Source: Nocardia inohanensis NBRC 100128
GTDB lineage: Bacteria; Actinomycetota; Actinomycetes; Mycobacteriales; Mycobacteriaceae
NCBI RefSeq assembly: GCF_001612945.1
Contig: NZ_BDBK01000008.1
Span: 434,001-498,000 of the forward strand
Length of the DNA: 64,000 nucleotides
Reading direction: 5' to 3'
Within the stretch, counting starts at the first letter, position 1; the number at the start of each line of letters is the position of its first letter. Position numbers and translations under genes: made by a program. Positions 34,618 through 41,865 of this stretch are shown piece after piece. The notes beneath the pieces were generated by a model. That model did not search any database. It worked only from the letters and a program-made list of their open reading frames with translations, and was not told where the DNA came from.

Positions 34618-35721
34618 GTGATCGTCGTGGACGACGAAGCGACCTTCTCGTCGGCGGCGAGATCGGGCGATGCGGCGGACCGCCACGTGGCCGGTGCCCC
34701 GGGCGGCGACCAGCCGGGGGAGGCCACCGCCGGGGCGGAATCCACCGGCGTGCCGCACCCCGAGGACGCGGGCACGCAGGGGTCGCCGGTGCTCGGCGGT
34801 CCCGCGGACCCGTCCGCGCTGGACTCGTATTCCCGGACCGTCATCGCGGTGGCCGCGTCGGTGACACCGCATGTGGCGAGCGTGCAGACGCGGCGCGGGG
34901 GCGGGTCGGCGGTGGTGTTCACCGATGACGGGTTCCTGCTGACCAATGCGCACGTGGTGGGGTCGGCGCGCAACGGGTCGATCGTGTTCGCCGACGGCGT
35001 CGAATCGAAGTTCGATGTGGTCGGGGTGGATCCGCTGTCGGATCTGGCGGTGCTGCGGGCGCGCGGCGGTGCGCCGGACGCGGCGCTGCTCGGGGACGCC
35101 GATCACCTGGTGGTCGGTCAGCTGGTGGTGGCGGTGGGGAGCCCGCTGGGGTTGGCCGGGTCGGTGACCGCCGGGGTGGTCAGCGCGCTGGGACGGTCGG
35201 TGCCGGTGGGGAACAATCGGGCCGCGCGGGTCATCGAGGACGTCATTCAGACCGATGCGGCGCTCAACCCGGGGAATTCCGGCGGGGCACTGGCGAATTC
35301 GGCCGGACGGGTGGTGGGGATCAATACCGCCGTCGCGGGTATCGGCTTGGGACTGGCGATTCCGATCAATATCACCACGCGGCGCATCATCACCACGCTG
35401 CTGCACGAAGGGCAGGTGCGGCGCGCGTATCTGGGCGTGGTCGGGGTGCCCGCGCCGCTGCCGGCCGCCGTGGCCGAGCGCACCGGGCAGGATGCCGGGT
35501 TGCGCATTGTCGAAGTGGTGCGGGGCGGGCCCGCCGAACGCGCGGGGCTGCGCCGCGGCGACCTGGTGCTGAGTGTGGCGCGCCGGGAAGTCCGTGACGC
35601 GCAAGGCATTCAGCGTCAGCTCTTCGCCGAGGCGATCGGGCGTTCGCTCCCGGTGACGGTGCTGCGCAACGGCGCGATGGTCGATGTGATCGCCGTTCCG
35701 GTCGAACTCACCGTCGACTAG
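34618..35721 (+). CDS. HtrA-like trypsin-family serine protease with PDZ domain
   Basis: This 367-residue S1C protease has a hydrophilic, disordered N-terminal region of about 75 residues, a trypsin-like domain and a C-terminal PDZ domain. The catalytic triad is visible as His in LLTNAHVVG, Asp in DPLSDLAVL and Ser in NPGNSGGAL. The PDZ domain starts near RRAYLGVVGVP. No signal peptide or transmembrane helix is apparent at the chosen GTG start (34618), so it may be cytoplasmic, unlike most HtrA proteins, or the export signal may be non-classical. It should degrade or sense misfolded proteins. Confidence 0.88.
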   Translation: MIVVDDEATFSSAARSGDAADRHVAGAPGGDQPGEATAGAESTGVPHPEDAGTQGSPVLGGPADPSALDSYSRTVIAVAASVTPHVASVQTRRGGGSAVVFTDDGFLLTNAHVVGSARNGSIVFADGVESKFDVVGVDPLSDLAVLRARGGAPDAALLGDADHLVVGQLVVAVGSPLGLAGSVTAGVVSALGRSVPVGNNRAARVIEDVIQTDAALNPGNSGGALANSAGRVVGINTAVAGIGLGLAIPINITTRRIITTLLHEGQVRRAYLGVVGVPAPLPAAVAERTGQDAGLRIVEVVRGGPAERAGLRRGDLVLSVARREVRDAQGIQRQLFAEAIGRSLPVTVLRNGAMVDVIAVPVELTVD

Positions 35722-35749
35722 GCCGAAGACGGCTGGGGCGCAGCCGAAT

Positions 35750-36022
35750 TCAGGAAGCCGAGCGATGCGCTGCCGCGGCGCTGGGCTGCCAGACCTCGGC
35801 CAGGTCGTCGAGCGGAACCTCCAGGGCGCGGGCGAGTGCGACCACCGTGCCGAAGGCGGGTGTCGGCAACCGGCCCGATTCGATCTTGCGCAGGGTCTCC
35901 GGGGAGATACTCGCGGCGGCGGCAATGGCATTGAGGTCGCGCCCGGCCCGTGCGGCGCGCAGTGCGGCCCCGAGGCGGCGGCCGGCCTCGAGCTGGGCGG
36001 GAGTCAGCGGCAGTCGGACCAT
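35750..36022 (-). CDS. XRE-family transcriptional regulator
   Basis: This 90-residue protein is a single Cro/C1-type helix-turn-helix domain: LGAALRAARAGRDLNAIAAAASISPETLRKIESGRLPTPAFGTVVALARAL. The ATG at 36022 begins MVRLPLTPAQL, and nothing upstream looks coding. It is divergent from a methionine aminopeptidase gene; two matching operator-like palindromes occupy the 79-base gap between them. The simplest reading is an autorepressor that also controls the peptidase. Confidence 0.85.
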   Translation of the reverse strand: MVRLPLTPAQLEAGRRLGAALRAARAGRDLNAIAAAASISPETLRKIESGRLPTPAFGTVVALARALEVPLDDLAEVWQPSAAAAHRSAS

Positions 36023-36040
36023 GCCGGTCACCCTACGGTT

Positions 36041-36054
36041 GGTATTTAAATACC
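36041..36054. promoter_or_regulatory. Operator 1 of the XRE/MetAP divergent promoter
   Basis: GGTATTTAAATACC is a perfect 14-bp palindrome, 19 bases upstream of the XRE start codon. It matches operator 2 in its GGTAT/ATACC arms and 4-base centre. Confidence 0.65.
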
Positions 36055-36070
36055 GCAACCCGCTATGGTC

Positions 36071-36084
36071 GGTATAAAAATACC
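36071..36084. promoter_or_regulatory. Operator 2 of the XRE/MetAP divergent promoter
   Basis: GGTATAAAAATACC has the same GGTAT/ATACC arms (extended by a C/G pair on each side) and lies 30 bp centre-to-centre from operator 1, about three helical turns. It covers a TATAAA sequence that may be a -10 element for the peptidase gene. Confidence 0.65.
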
Positions 36085-36101
36085 GAACGATGGAGGTTGT
36101 C

Positions 36102-36869
36102 ATGGTGGAGCTCAAGAGCGCGGAGGAGATCGCCCGGATGCGGGTGACCGGACGGTTCGTCGCCGACGTCCTCGCCGAACTGCGCGAGCGGGCGCAGATC
36201 GGAGTGAACCTCCTGGAACTGGAAGCGGTGGTGCGCGAGCGCATCCGAGAACGCGGCGCGGTCTCCTGCTATTGGGACTACTCCCCCTCGTTCGGGCGCG
36301 GCCCGTTCCGCAATACCGTCTGCCTGTCGGTCAATGACGCCGTGCTGCACGGACTTCCACACGACTACGCGCTGCGCGACGGCGATGTGCTGAGCATGGA
36401 CCTGGCGGTGAGCATCGACGGCTGGGTGGCCGACTCGGCGGTCACGACCATTGTCGGCACCCCGGACCCGGAGGACGTGCGCCTGGTGCGCGCCACCGAA
36501 GCCGCTCTGGATGCCGCGATCGCGGTGGCGCGCCCCGGCAATCGGATGGGCGATATCTCCGCCGCGATCGAGGCGGTGGCGCGCGCCGGCGGCTACCCCG
36601 TGAACACCGAATTCGGCGGTCACGGCCTGGGCCGCACCATGCACGAGGACCCGCACGTCTCCAATGCCGGGCGCGCCGGGCGCGGATTCCGGTTGCGGCC
36701 CGGACTCACCATCGCCATCGAGCCGTGGTTCGCCCGCACCACCGATCGCGTGCACACCGATGCCGACGGCTGGACCATTCGCTCCGCCGACGGCTCTCGC
36801 ACCGCCCACTCCGAGCACACCATCGCCGTCACCGCCGACGGTGCGCAGGTGCTGACCCGGCGCGACTGA
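36102..36869 (+). CDS. map: Type I methionine aminopeptidase
   Basis: The enzyme removes the initiator methionine from nascent proteins. The 255-residue product has the metal ligands of the family: Asp in SMDLAVSIDGWVADSAVTT (two Asp), His in GGHGLGR, Glu in AIEPWF and Glu in SEHTIAV. The ATG at 36102 has GGAGG five bases upstream, which decides against the ATG at 36090. Because its promoter region is covered by paired operators and an XRE regulator, it is probably a second, regulated copy rather than the housekeeping enzyme. That is inference. Confidence 0.92.
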   Translation: MVELKSAEEIARMRVTGRFVADVLAELRERAQIGVNLLELEAVVRERIRERGAVSCYWDYSPSFGRGPFRNTVCLSVNDAVLHGLPHDYALRDGDVLSMDLAVSIDGWVADSAVTTIVGTPDPEDVRLVRATEAALDAAIAVARPGNRMGDISAAIEAVARAGGYPVNTEFGGHGLGRTMHEDPHVSNAGRAGRGFRLRPGLTIAIEPWFARTTDRVHTDADGWTIRSADGSRTAHSEHTIAVTADGAQVLTRRD

Positions 36870-36960
36870 GCGATTTCCGGCAGCCGCTCGATCCCATTGA
36901 CTGGGCATTCCCGGGCCGTGAGCTTGACCACACGGTGTGATCCAGTTAACGTTCCGTTCA

Positions 36961-36976
36961 CTAAGCGACCGCTTAG
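36961..36976. promoter_or_regulatory. TetR-type operator-like palindrome
   Basis: CTAAGCG and CGCTTAG form a perfect 7-bp inverted repeat around a two-base centre, 93 bases upstream of the secreted-protein gene. AAGCG/CGCTT palindromes are a common form for TetR-family operators in actinobacteria. No neighbouring TetR gene is adjacent, so the regulator would act in trans. Confidence 0.5.
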
Positions 36977-37068
36977 CCGGAACAAGTGACCTGAACCACT
37001 CGGCCAGTATGTTCTATCCAACCATTCGGGTAGAGAGTCGGTTCAGGTGAGGCCCTGAGAAGGACACG

Positions 37069-37752
37069 ATGAGGAAGATCGCCGCCACCTCCGCCCTGCT
37101 GATCGGCACCGCCGTGGTGGGTTGCGGAACGGCAAACGCCGCCCCGGCCCCCGCCGCGGACCCGGTGAACTACGCCGCCCAGATCAGCGAAAAGAATGCC
37201 GTGATCACCACCGACGCCGGTTCGCTGACCGCCGAGAACGGCGTCTTCGCCATCAAGGCCACCGACGGCACCGTGCTGGGCGGCACCGAACTCTCCTTCC
37301 GCGTGGACGATTTCGTCTTCCCGATCGCCGCCGAGATCGCCGGCCACACCGCCACCCTCACCCCCCAGTTCGATCTCGCGCACGCCACCTACAAGCCGGT
37401 CTCCCTCCCCTACGAGAACCAGGCCCCCTGGAAGACCGAGTACGACCGCGAACAGGCCGCCTGGAACCGCATGACCCAGACCATCACCATGGGCGCCACC
37501 ATCGGCACCCTGGTCGGCGGTATCGGCGGCGCCGGCCTCGGCTGCCTGCTCGGCGCCGGCGTCGCCTTCGCCGCCACCATCCCGCTGGCCGCCATCTTCG
37601 GCCTCGGCCCGCTCGGCGGCTGCGTCATCGGCGCCAGCCTCACCGGCTTCCTGGGCACCGTCGCCGGCCAGCTCTTCGTGACCGCCCCGGTCGCCATCGC
37701 GGCCGCCGTGCAGTACTTCACCACCATCAACGCCCCGGCCCCGGGTAAGTGA
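37069..37752 (+). CDS. Secreted beta-domain/glycine-zipper protein (paralog 1 of 3)
   Basis: The 227-residue product has a signal peptide (RKIAATSALLIGTAVVGCGTANA), a beta-rich N-terminal domain (YAAQISEKNAVITT, then ENGVFAIKATDGTVLGG) and a C-terminal pair of glycine-zipper hydrophobic segments (GTLVGGIGGAGLGCLLGAG and GGCVIGASLTGFLGTVAG). A Cys in VVGCGTA might suggest a lipobox, but it is a poor fit. AGAAGGA precedes the ATG. The same architecture recurs at 45609-46148 and 58145-58699. The glycine zippers suggest oligomerisation or insertion into a membrane, perhaps the outer mycomembrane. Function unknown. Confidence 0.8.
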   Translation: MRKIAATSALLIGTAVVGCGTANAAPAPAADPVNYAAQISEKNAVITTDAGSLTAENGVFAIKATDGTVLGGTELSFRVDDFVFPIAAEIAGHTATLTPQFDLAHATYKPVSLPYENQAPWKTEYDREQAAWNRMTQTITMGATIGTLVGGIGGAGLGCLLGAGVAFAATIPLAAIFGLGPLGGCVIGASLTGFLGTVAGQLFVTAPVAIAAAVQYFTTINAPAPGK

Positions 37753-37820
37753 TCGGCCCGGCGGCCTTCGACCCGAATCGGCCGCCGCACCGCACCTTTC
37801 GGCGGTGACATGAAACGACG

Positions 37821-37869
37821 ACGCCCTCGCCGGCCGGTGCAGCATGTGTGCACCCGCCGACGAGGGCGT
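37821..37869 (+). terminator. Terminator after the secreted-protein gene
   Basis: A 21-bp stem with two mismatches closes on a 7-base loop (GCATGTG), 68 bases after the stop codon at 37752. It should end the upstream transcript before the next operon at 38047. Confidence 0.7.
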
Positions 37870-38046
37870 AATCGCGCGATGGGAAATCGACCGGAGCGCA
37901 TAGCTTTCCGCTATGACACGGTGCACCACGCCGCTTGTGCACCCGCACGATTTTCCGATCTTCTTTCTCGAACAATTGTTTTGCGTGCCAGCATGTTTTA
38001 GTCTCGTGGATCTGACACCGACCGGTACCACATTAGGGATTCACAA

Positions 38047-38736
38047 GTGCTTCGCACCACAGGAATGCGGTTCGGCATGGCCGCGCTCACCATCGCCGCG
38101 AGCGCTGCGCTCGCCGCGCCGCCGGCGGCGATCGCGGAACCGGCGTCCACGCCCGCCCCGATCGCGGAGACCCCGCAGGCCGCTATCCTCACCCAGGCTC
38201 GCACCCTGCTGGCCACGCTGAATCCCCCGGAGCAGCTCAAAGCGACGTTGGAGAAGGTCATCACCTTCCTGGACGGCAGCGGTGGGGGCGGCCCCGCTCT
38301 GCCGCCTTCGGACGGCCCCGTCATCTCCCAGTTCTTCTATCCGACCGTCGGCAAGGGCTGCATGGGTGCGGCATCGAATTCGGTTGGGGCGGCGCTCGCC
38401 GTACCCGGACCGGCCACGCTGCCCCCACCCGGACCGAAGGCCGGTCAGACCGGATTCGTGTTCACCGCGCTCGGCACCAAAGCACTGACGCCGCAGCAGA
38501 ACTCGCCGATCGCCGTGCAGTGGGTCAACCTCGACACCGGCAAGTCGGGTAGCACTCCCCTGACCGACGAGGCGAAGATCAACACCGGGGGTCCGGTCAC
38601 GCTCAGCGCGATCGCCGACACCGGCTCGGGCCGGATCGCCGCGGTCCTGTCCGGTTCGCTGACCGGTACCGCCGACGTCGCCGATCCCACCACCTGCTCG
38701 TTCCTGCCGACGCTCGGATTCTTCACCGTCGCTTGA
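38047..38736 (+). CDS. Secreted protein of unknown function
   Basis: The 229-residue product starts at GTG 38047, with AGGGA upstream, and has a signal peptide ending near AAPPAAIAEP. The mature part has a short helical region and a probable beta-sandwich from SQFFYPTVGKGCMG to the end, with two cysteines that could pair (GKGCMG and PTTCSF). It is first in a three-gene unit with a DUF2613-like mini-protein and a PorA-family protein, suggesting a cell-envelope role. I recognise no named family. Confidence 0.75.
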   Translation: MLRTTGMRFGMAALTIAASAALAAPPAAIAEPASTPAPIAETPQAAILTQARTLLATLNPPEQLKATLEKVITFLDGSGGGGPALPPSDGPVISQFFYPTVGKGCMGAASNSVGAALAVPGPATLPPPGPKAGQTGFVFTALGTKALTPQQNSPIAVQWVNLDTGKSGSTPLTDEAKINTGGPVTLSAIADTGSGRIAAVLSGSLTGTADVADPTTCSFLPTLGFFTVA

Positions 38737-38763
38737 GCTTTCGATTTCGATCTGGAGAACCCG

Positions 38764-38934
38764 ATGAAGTTCGCAGTACCCGCGCTCACGAGCGCGGTGG
38801 CCGGCCTCACCCTGGGCGTGGCCGCCGTCCTCGCCATCACCCTTGCCGCCCAGCAGGATTCACGCCCCGACCACCGGCACAGCGCCGACCCCGGCTCGTC
38901 CATGCTCGGCAACGTCGAATACGGCCACCGATGA
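38764..38934 (+). CDS. 56-residue membrane mini-protein, DUF2613-like
   Basis: This short gene begins at ATG 38764 behind a GGAG sequence and encodes one N-terminal transmembrane helix (VAGLTLGVAAVLAITLAAQQD) and a short outside tail ending SSMLGNVEYGHR. The tail resembles the DUF2613 family of small mycolata proteins, which end in a similar VEYG motif. Its TGA overlaps the ATG of the PorA-family gene (ATGA), a strong sign of translational coupling. Confidence 0.78.
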   Translation: MKFAVPALTSAVAGLTLGVAAVLAITLAAQQDSRPDHRHSADPGSSMLGNVEYGHR

Positions 38935-39968
38935 GCGCCGCGCGCAGGACCGTCGCCTGCCTGCTGGTGGCGCTGGGCGCGCTGCTGATCGTCATGGCGG
39001 CGATGATCCCGACCTACACCCTGAACCGGCTGGCCAAGACTCCCCTCGATCTCGAGATCACCACCGTCGCGACGAGCCGGCCGGGCGAGGACAGTCTGGT
39101 GCTGGACGCCAAATCGCTCACCTCCCCGGACGGCGCGGCCAAGGTCGACAAGGAGGTGCCGATCATCTCGCAGCGGTTCGTCACCGTCGAAGAGCCCTCC
39201 GACGCCGCCGAAATGACCATCCAAGCGGGCCAGACGCTGCGCCGCGCCGACCGGGACGGCACCGGCGGCCTGCTCACCGCGACCGTCGACCGGGTCACCA
39301 TCGACCGCAAGTCCGGTGCGCCCGTAGCCGCGAGCCCCAATGGCTCGATCGCGGTCACCGTCACCAAAGACGGTGCGCCCATTGCCGATCCGGTCCAGCA
39401 CGTCGGGCTTCAGTACCGATTCCCGATCGGCACCGAGAAGCACAGCTACCCGTACTTCGACCTGAACGCCCGCAAGACCTACGACGTCGACTTCCTCGAC
39501 GAAACCTCGATCAACGGCATGCTGGTCTACCACTTCCAGCAGACCATCCCCGTCACCGATATGTGGCAGGTGGTGCAGGCGCCTACCAACAAACTGACCC
39601 TGCCCGCCGCCAAATGGGGCCTGCCGGGTGACGGCCCGGTCACCATGACCCGCTACTACACCAACACCCGCGATCTGTGGATCGAGCCGCAGACCGGAAC
39701 GGTCGTCAAGGGCGGCGAGCAGATCCACCTGTATTACGCCCGCACCGGGGACAAGCCCGATGTCACCGCCTTGAAGTCGCATCTCGTCTTCGACGAGAAG
39801 ACCATCGAATCGCAGATCGCGGTCGCACAGCAGAGCATCGACAAACTGTCGGTCTTCGGCCGGCGCGTCCCGATCGCCCTCGGCGTTCTGGGCGTGCTGC
39901 TCCTGATCGCGGGTACGGCTTCGGGCGTCACCGGCGGCCGGGCTAACGGCGCCCGGCGAGCACGATGA
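38931..39968 (+). CDS. PorA-family (DUF3068-type) envelope protein
   Basis: The 345-residue product has an N-terminal transmembrane helix (ACLLVALGALLIVMAAMIP), a large extracytoplasmic domain and a C-terminal transmembrane helix (IALGVLGVLLLIAGTAS). Features such as YRFPIGTEKHSYPYFDL and LWIEPQTGTVVKGGEQIHLYYA fit the DUF3068/PorA family of mycolic-acid bacteria. Some relatives are called porins, though two helices and a soluble domain do not by themselves show pore activity. The ATG at 38931 overlaps the stop of the mini-protein gene. The 3' end overlaps the convergent kinase gene by 26 bases. Confidence 0.87.
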   Translation: MSAARRTVACLLVALGALLIVMAAMIPTYTLNRLAKTPLDLEITTVATSRPGEDSLVLDAKSLTSPDGAAKVDKEVPIISQRFVTVEEPSDAAEMTIQAGQTLRRADRDGTGGLLTATVDRVTIDRKSGAPVAASPNGSIAVTVTKDGAPIADPVQHVGLQYRFPIGTEKHSYPYFDLNARKTYDVDFLDETSINGMLVYHFQQTIPVTDMWQVVQAPTNKLTLPAAKWGLPGDGPVTMTRYYTNTRDLWIEPQTGTVVKGGEQIHLYYARTGDKPDVTALKSHLVFDEKTIESQIAVAQQSIDKLSVFGRRVPIALGVLGVLLLIAGTASGVTGGRANGARRAR

Positions 39969-41865
39969 CCGACCCGCGTTCGGAGTCGGCCACATACACA
40001 TCGTGTGTGTGCGGATCGACGGCGATGCCCTGCGGCTTGCCGCCGACGTCGACGGTCGCGACGACCGTGCCGGAGGTGGTGTCGATGATCGAGACGGTGT
40101 GGTCCTCCCGATTCGAGACGTACGCCGTGTGCGAGGCGGTGTCCAATGCCGGCAATGCCGCGTCGCGACCGACCTTCACCGTCCCCGTCAGCGTGCCGGA
40201 CCGAATGTCGATCACCTGGACGCTGCCGGCTTCGCGGTTGGCCACATAGGCGATGTGGCGTTCGGTGTCGACGACGATTCCGTGCGGTCGGCGACCGGTG
40301 GCGATGCGGCCGGTCACCGCCAGCGTCCCGGTGTCGATCGTGACGATATCGGTCGCGCAGGACACCAGCGCGATCCCGAGCGCCGGGTCGGTGGCGAGCC
40401 CGAACGGGAAGCCCGGTCCGCAATCGATCGCCGTGGACAGGCGAACCTTGCTGTCCGCGGTGTCGATCGCGAAGATCTTGTTGCCGTTACCGTGTGTCGT
40501 CGAGTACACGGTCTTCGTGGCCGGATCGACGACCGCGGTCAGGGCGATGACGTCGAGTTCGACGGTCGCGCGAACCGTCCGGCTGCCGGTGTCGATCACC
40601 GACAGGGCGCCGCTGCGTGCGTTCGCGACGTACACCGAATGCCCTGCGGGGTCGACCGCGAGCGCGATCGGCCCCGCTTCGACGGTCGTCGTCGTCAAGA
40701 GCACGCGCTTGTTCGTATCGAGCATGGCCACCGAACCATCGGTGCCGTTCGACACGTAAGCGAAGCCGCCGGGGTCGATGGCGACACTGTTCGCGCCCGC
40801 CCCGGCGGGGATGGTCGCCAGCACCGTGCCGGGCGGTGCCGTTGCCTGTGCCGGGGCATCCGGGCCACCGGACTTCTCACCGTTCATGACCGCGACCCCG
40901 ATCGCCGTCGCGCCCGCCAGCATCACCACCGACACCGCCGCGCCTGCCGCCCTGCGCATACTCCGGCGCGGCCTGCCCACCGGCGCGACATCCGGTGCCG
41001 TCGGGGGGCCGGCTCGCACGGGAGCCACCTGCGTGACGGCCAGCCGCCCGGGAGTTTGCACGGCGGCGCGCGCGGCGGCGGCCAGTGCACCGGCGCTCGC
41101 GTAGCGGTCGCCGGGCTGCTTGGCCATGCCTCGTGCGATGACGTCGTCCAGGGCCGGCGGCACCTCCGGGTTCACGACGCCGGCCCGGGGCGGTTCGCCG
41201 TAGAGGTGCGCGACCATGAGCTGCGCGAGGTCGGAGTGTGTGAAAGGCTTTCTGCCGGTGAGGCATTCGAAGAGCACGCAGGCGAGCGAATAGATGTCGA
41301 CTCGTGCCGACAGCTCACCCTCGAACCGCTCGGGCGCCATATAGGCCCAGGTTCCGACCGCTCCGCCGGTATCGGTCAGCGCCGGCTGATCCTGTCGCCA
41401 CGCGATCCCGAAATCGATCAGGTAAACGAAGCCGGTCGCGTGCACGACGATGTTCGACGGTTTCACATCACGGTGCACGAGCCCCATCGCGTGGGCGGCA
41501 TCGAGCGCGGCCGCGGCCTGTTCGATGACATCGATCGCGTCGGCCGGCGTCATCGGGCCGGATCGGCGCAGCATGGTGCCGACATCGTCCCCGGCGATCA
41601 ACGCCATATCGATGTAGAGCTGTCCGTCGATCTCACCGAAGCTGTGGATCGGGATCACATGCGGTTCTTGCAGGCCGGCCGTCACCTCCGCTTCACGCAG
41701 GAACCGGGTCCGGTAGGCGTCATCGCGCGCCAGTTCCGCGGGCAATACCTTGACGGCCACGCGGCGGCGCGTCTGATTGTCGAAGGCCGCCCAGACCTGC
41801 CCCATACCGCCCGCGCCGAGGAGATGTTCGAGGGTGTAGCGGCCGAACGAAAGCTGTTGCGTCAT
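39943..41865 (-). CDS. Ser/Thr protein kinase with YVTN beta-propeller (kinase B)
   Basis: The 640-residue product is a PASTA-less, PknB-like transmembrane kinase. Its cytoplasmic domain has GAGGMGQVW, the Lys in VAVKVLP, LVHRDVKPSN, IDFGIAW and YMAPERF, so it should be active. A single transmembrane helix (about residues 305-330) leads to an extracellular domain of repeats such as AYVANREAGSVQVIDI and AYVSNREDHTVSIIDT, which form a YVTN/YncE-type beta-propeller. The ATG at 41865 overlaps the stop of the paralogous kinase upstream (ATGA). The propeller probably senses an envelope ligand. The ligand and substrates are unknown. Confidence 0.92.
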   Translation of the reverse strand: MTQQLSFGRYTLEHLLGAGGMGQVWAAFDNQTRRRVAVKVLPAELARDDAYRTRFLREAEVTAGLQEPHVIPIHSFGEIDGQLYIDMALIAGDDVGTMLRRSGPMTPADAIDVIEQAAAALDAAHAMGLVHRDVKPSNIVVHATGFVYLIDFGIAWRQDQPALTDTGGAVGTWAYMAPERFEGELSARVDIYSLACVLFECLTGRKPFTHSDLAQLMVAHLYGEPPRAGVVNPEVPPALDDVIARGMAKQPGDRYASAGALAAAARAAVQTPGRLAVTQVAPVRAGPPTAPDVAPVGRPRRSMRRAAGAAVSVVMLAGATAIGVAVMNGEKSGGPDAPAQATAPPGTVLATIPAGAGANSVAIDPGGFAYVSNGTDGSVAMLDTNKRVLLTTTTVEAGPIALAVDPAGHSVYVANARSGALSVIDTGSRTVRATVELDVIALTAVVDPATKTVYSTTHGNGNKIFAIDTADSKVRLSTAIDCGPGFPFGLATDPALGIALVSCATDIVTIDTGTLAVTGRIATGRRPHGIVVDTERHIAYVANREAGSVQVIDIRSGTLTGTVKVGRDAALPALDTASHTAYVSNREDHTVSIIDTTSGTVVATVDVGGKPQGIAVDPHTHDVYVADSERGSVIVLAGRR

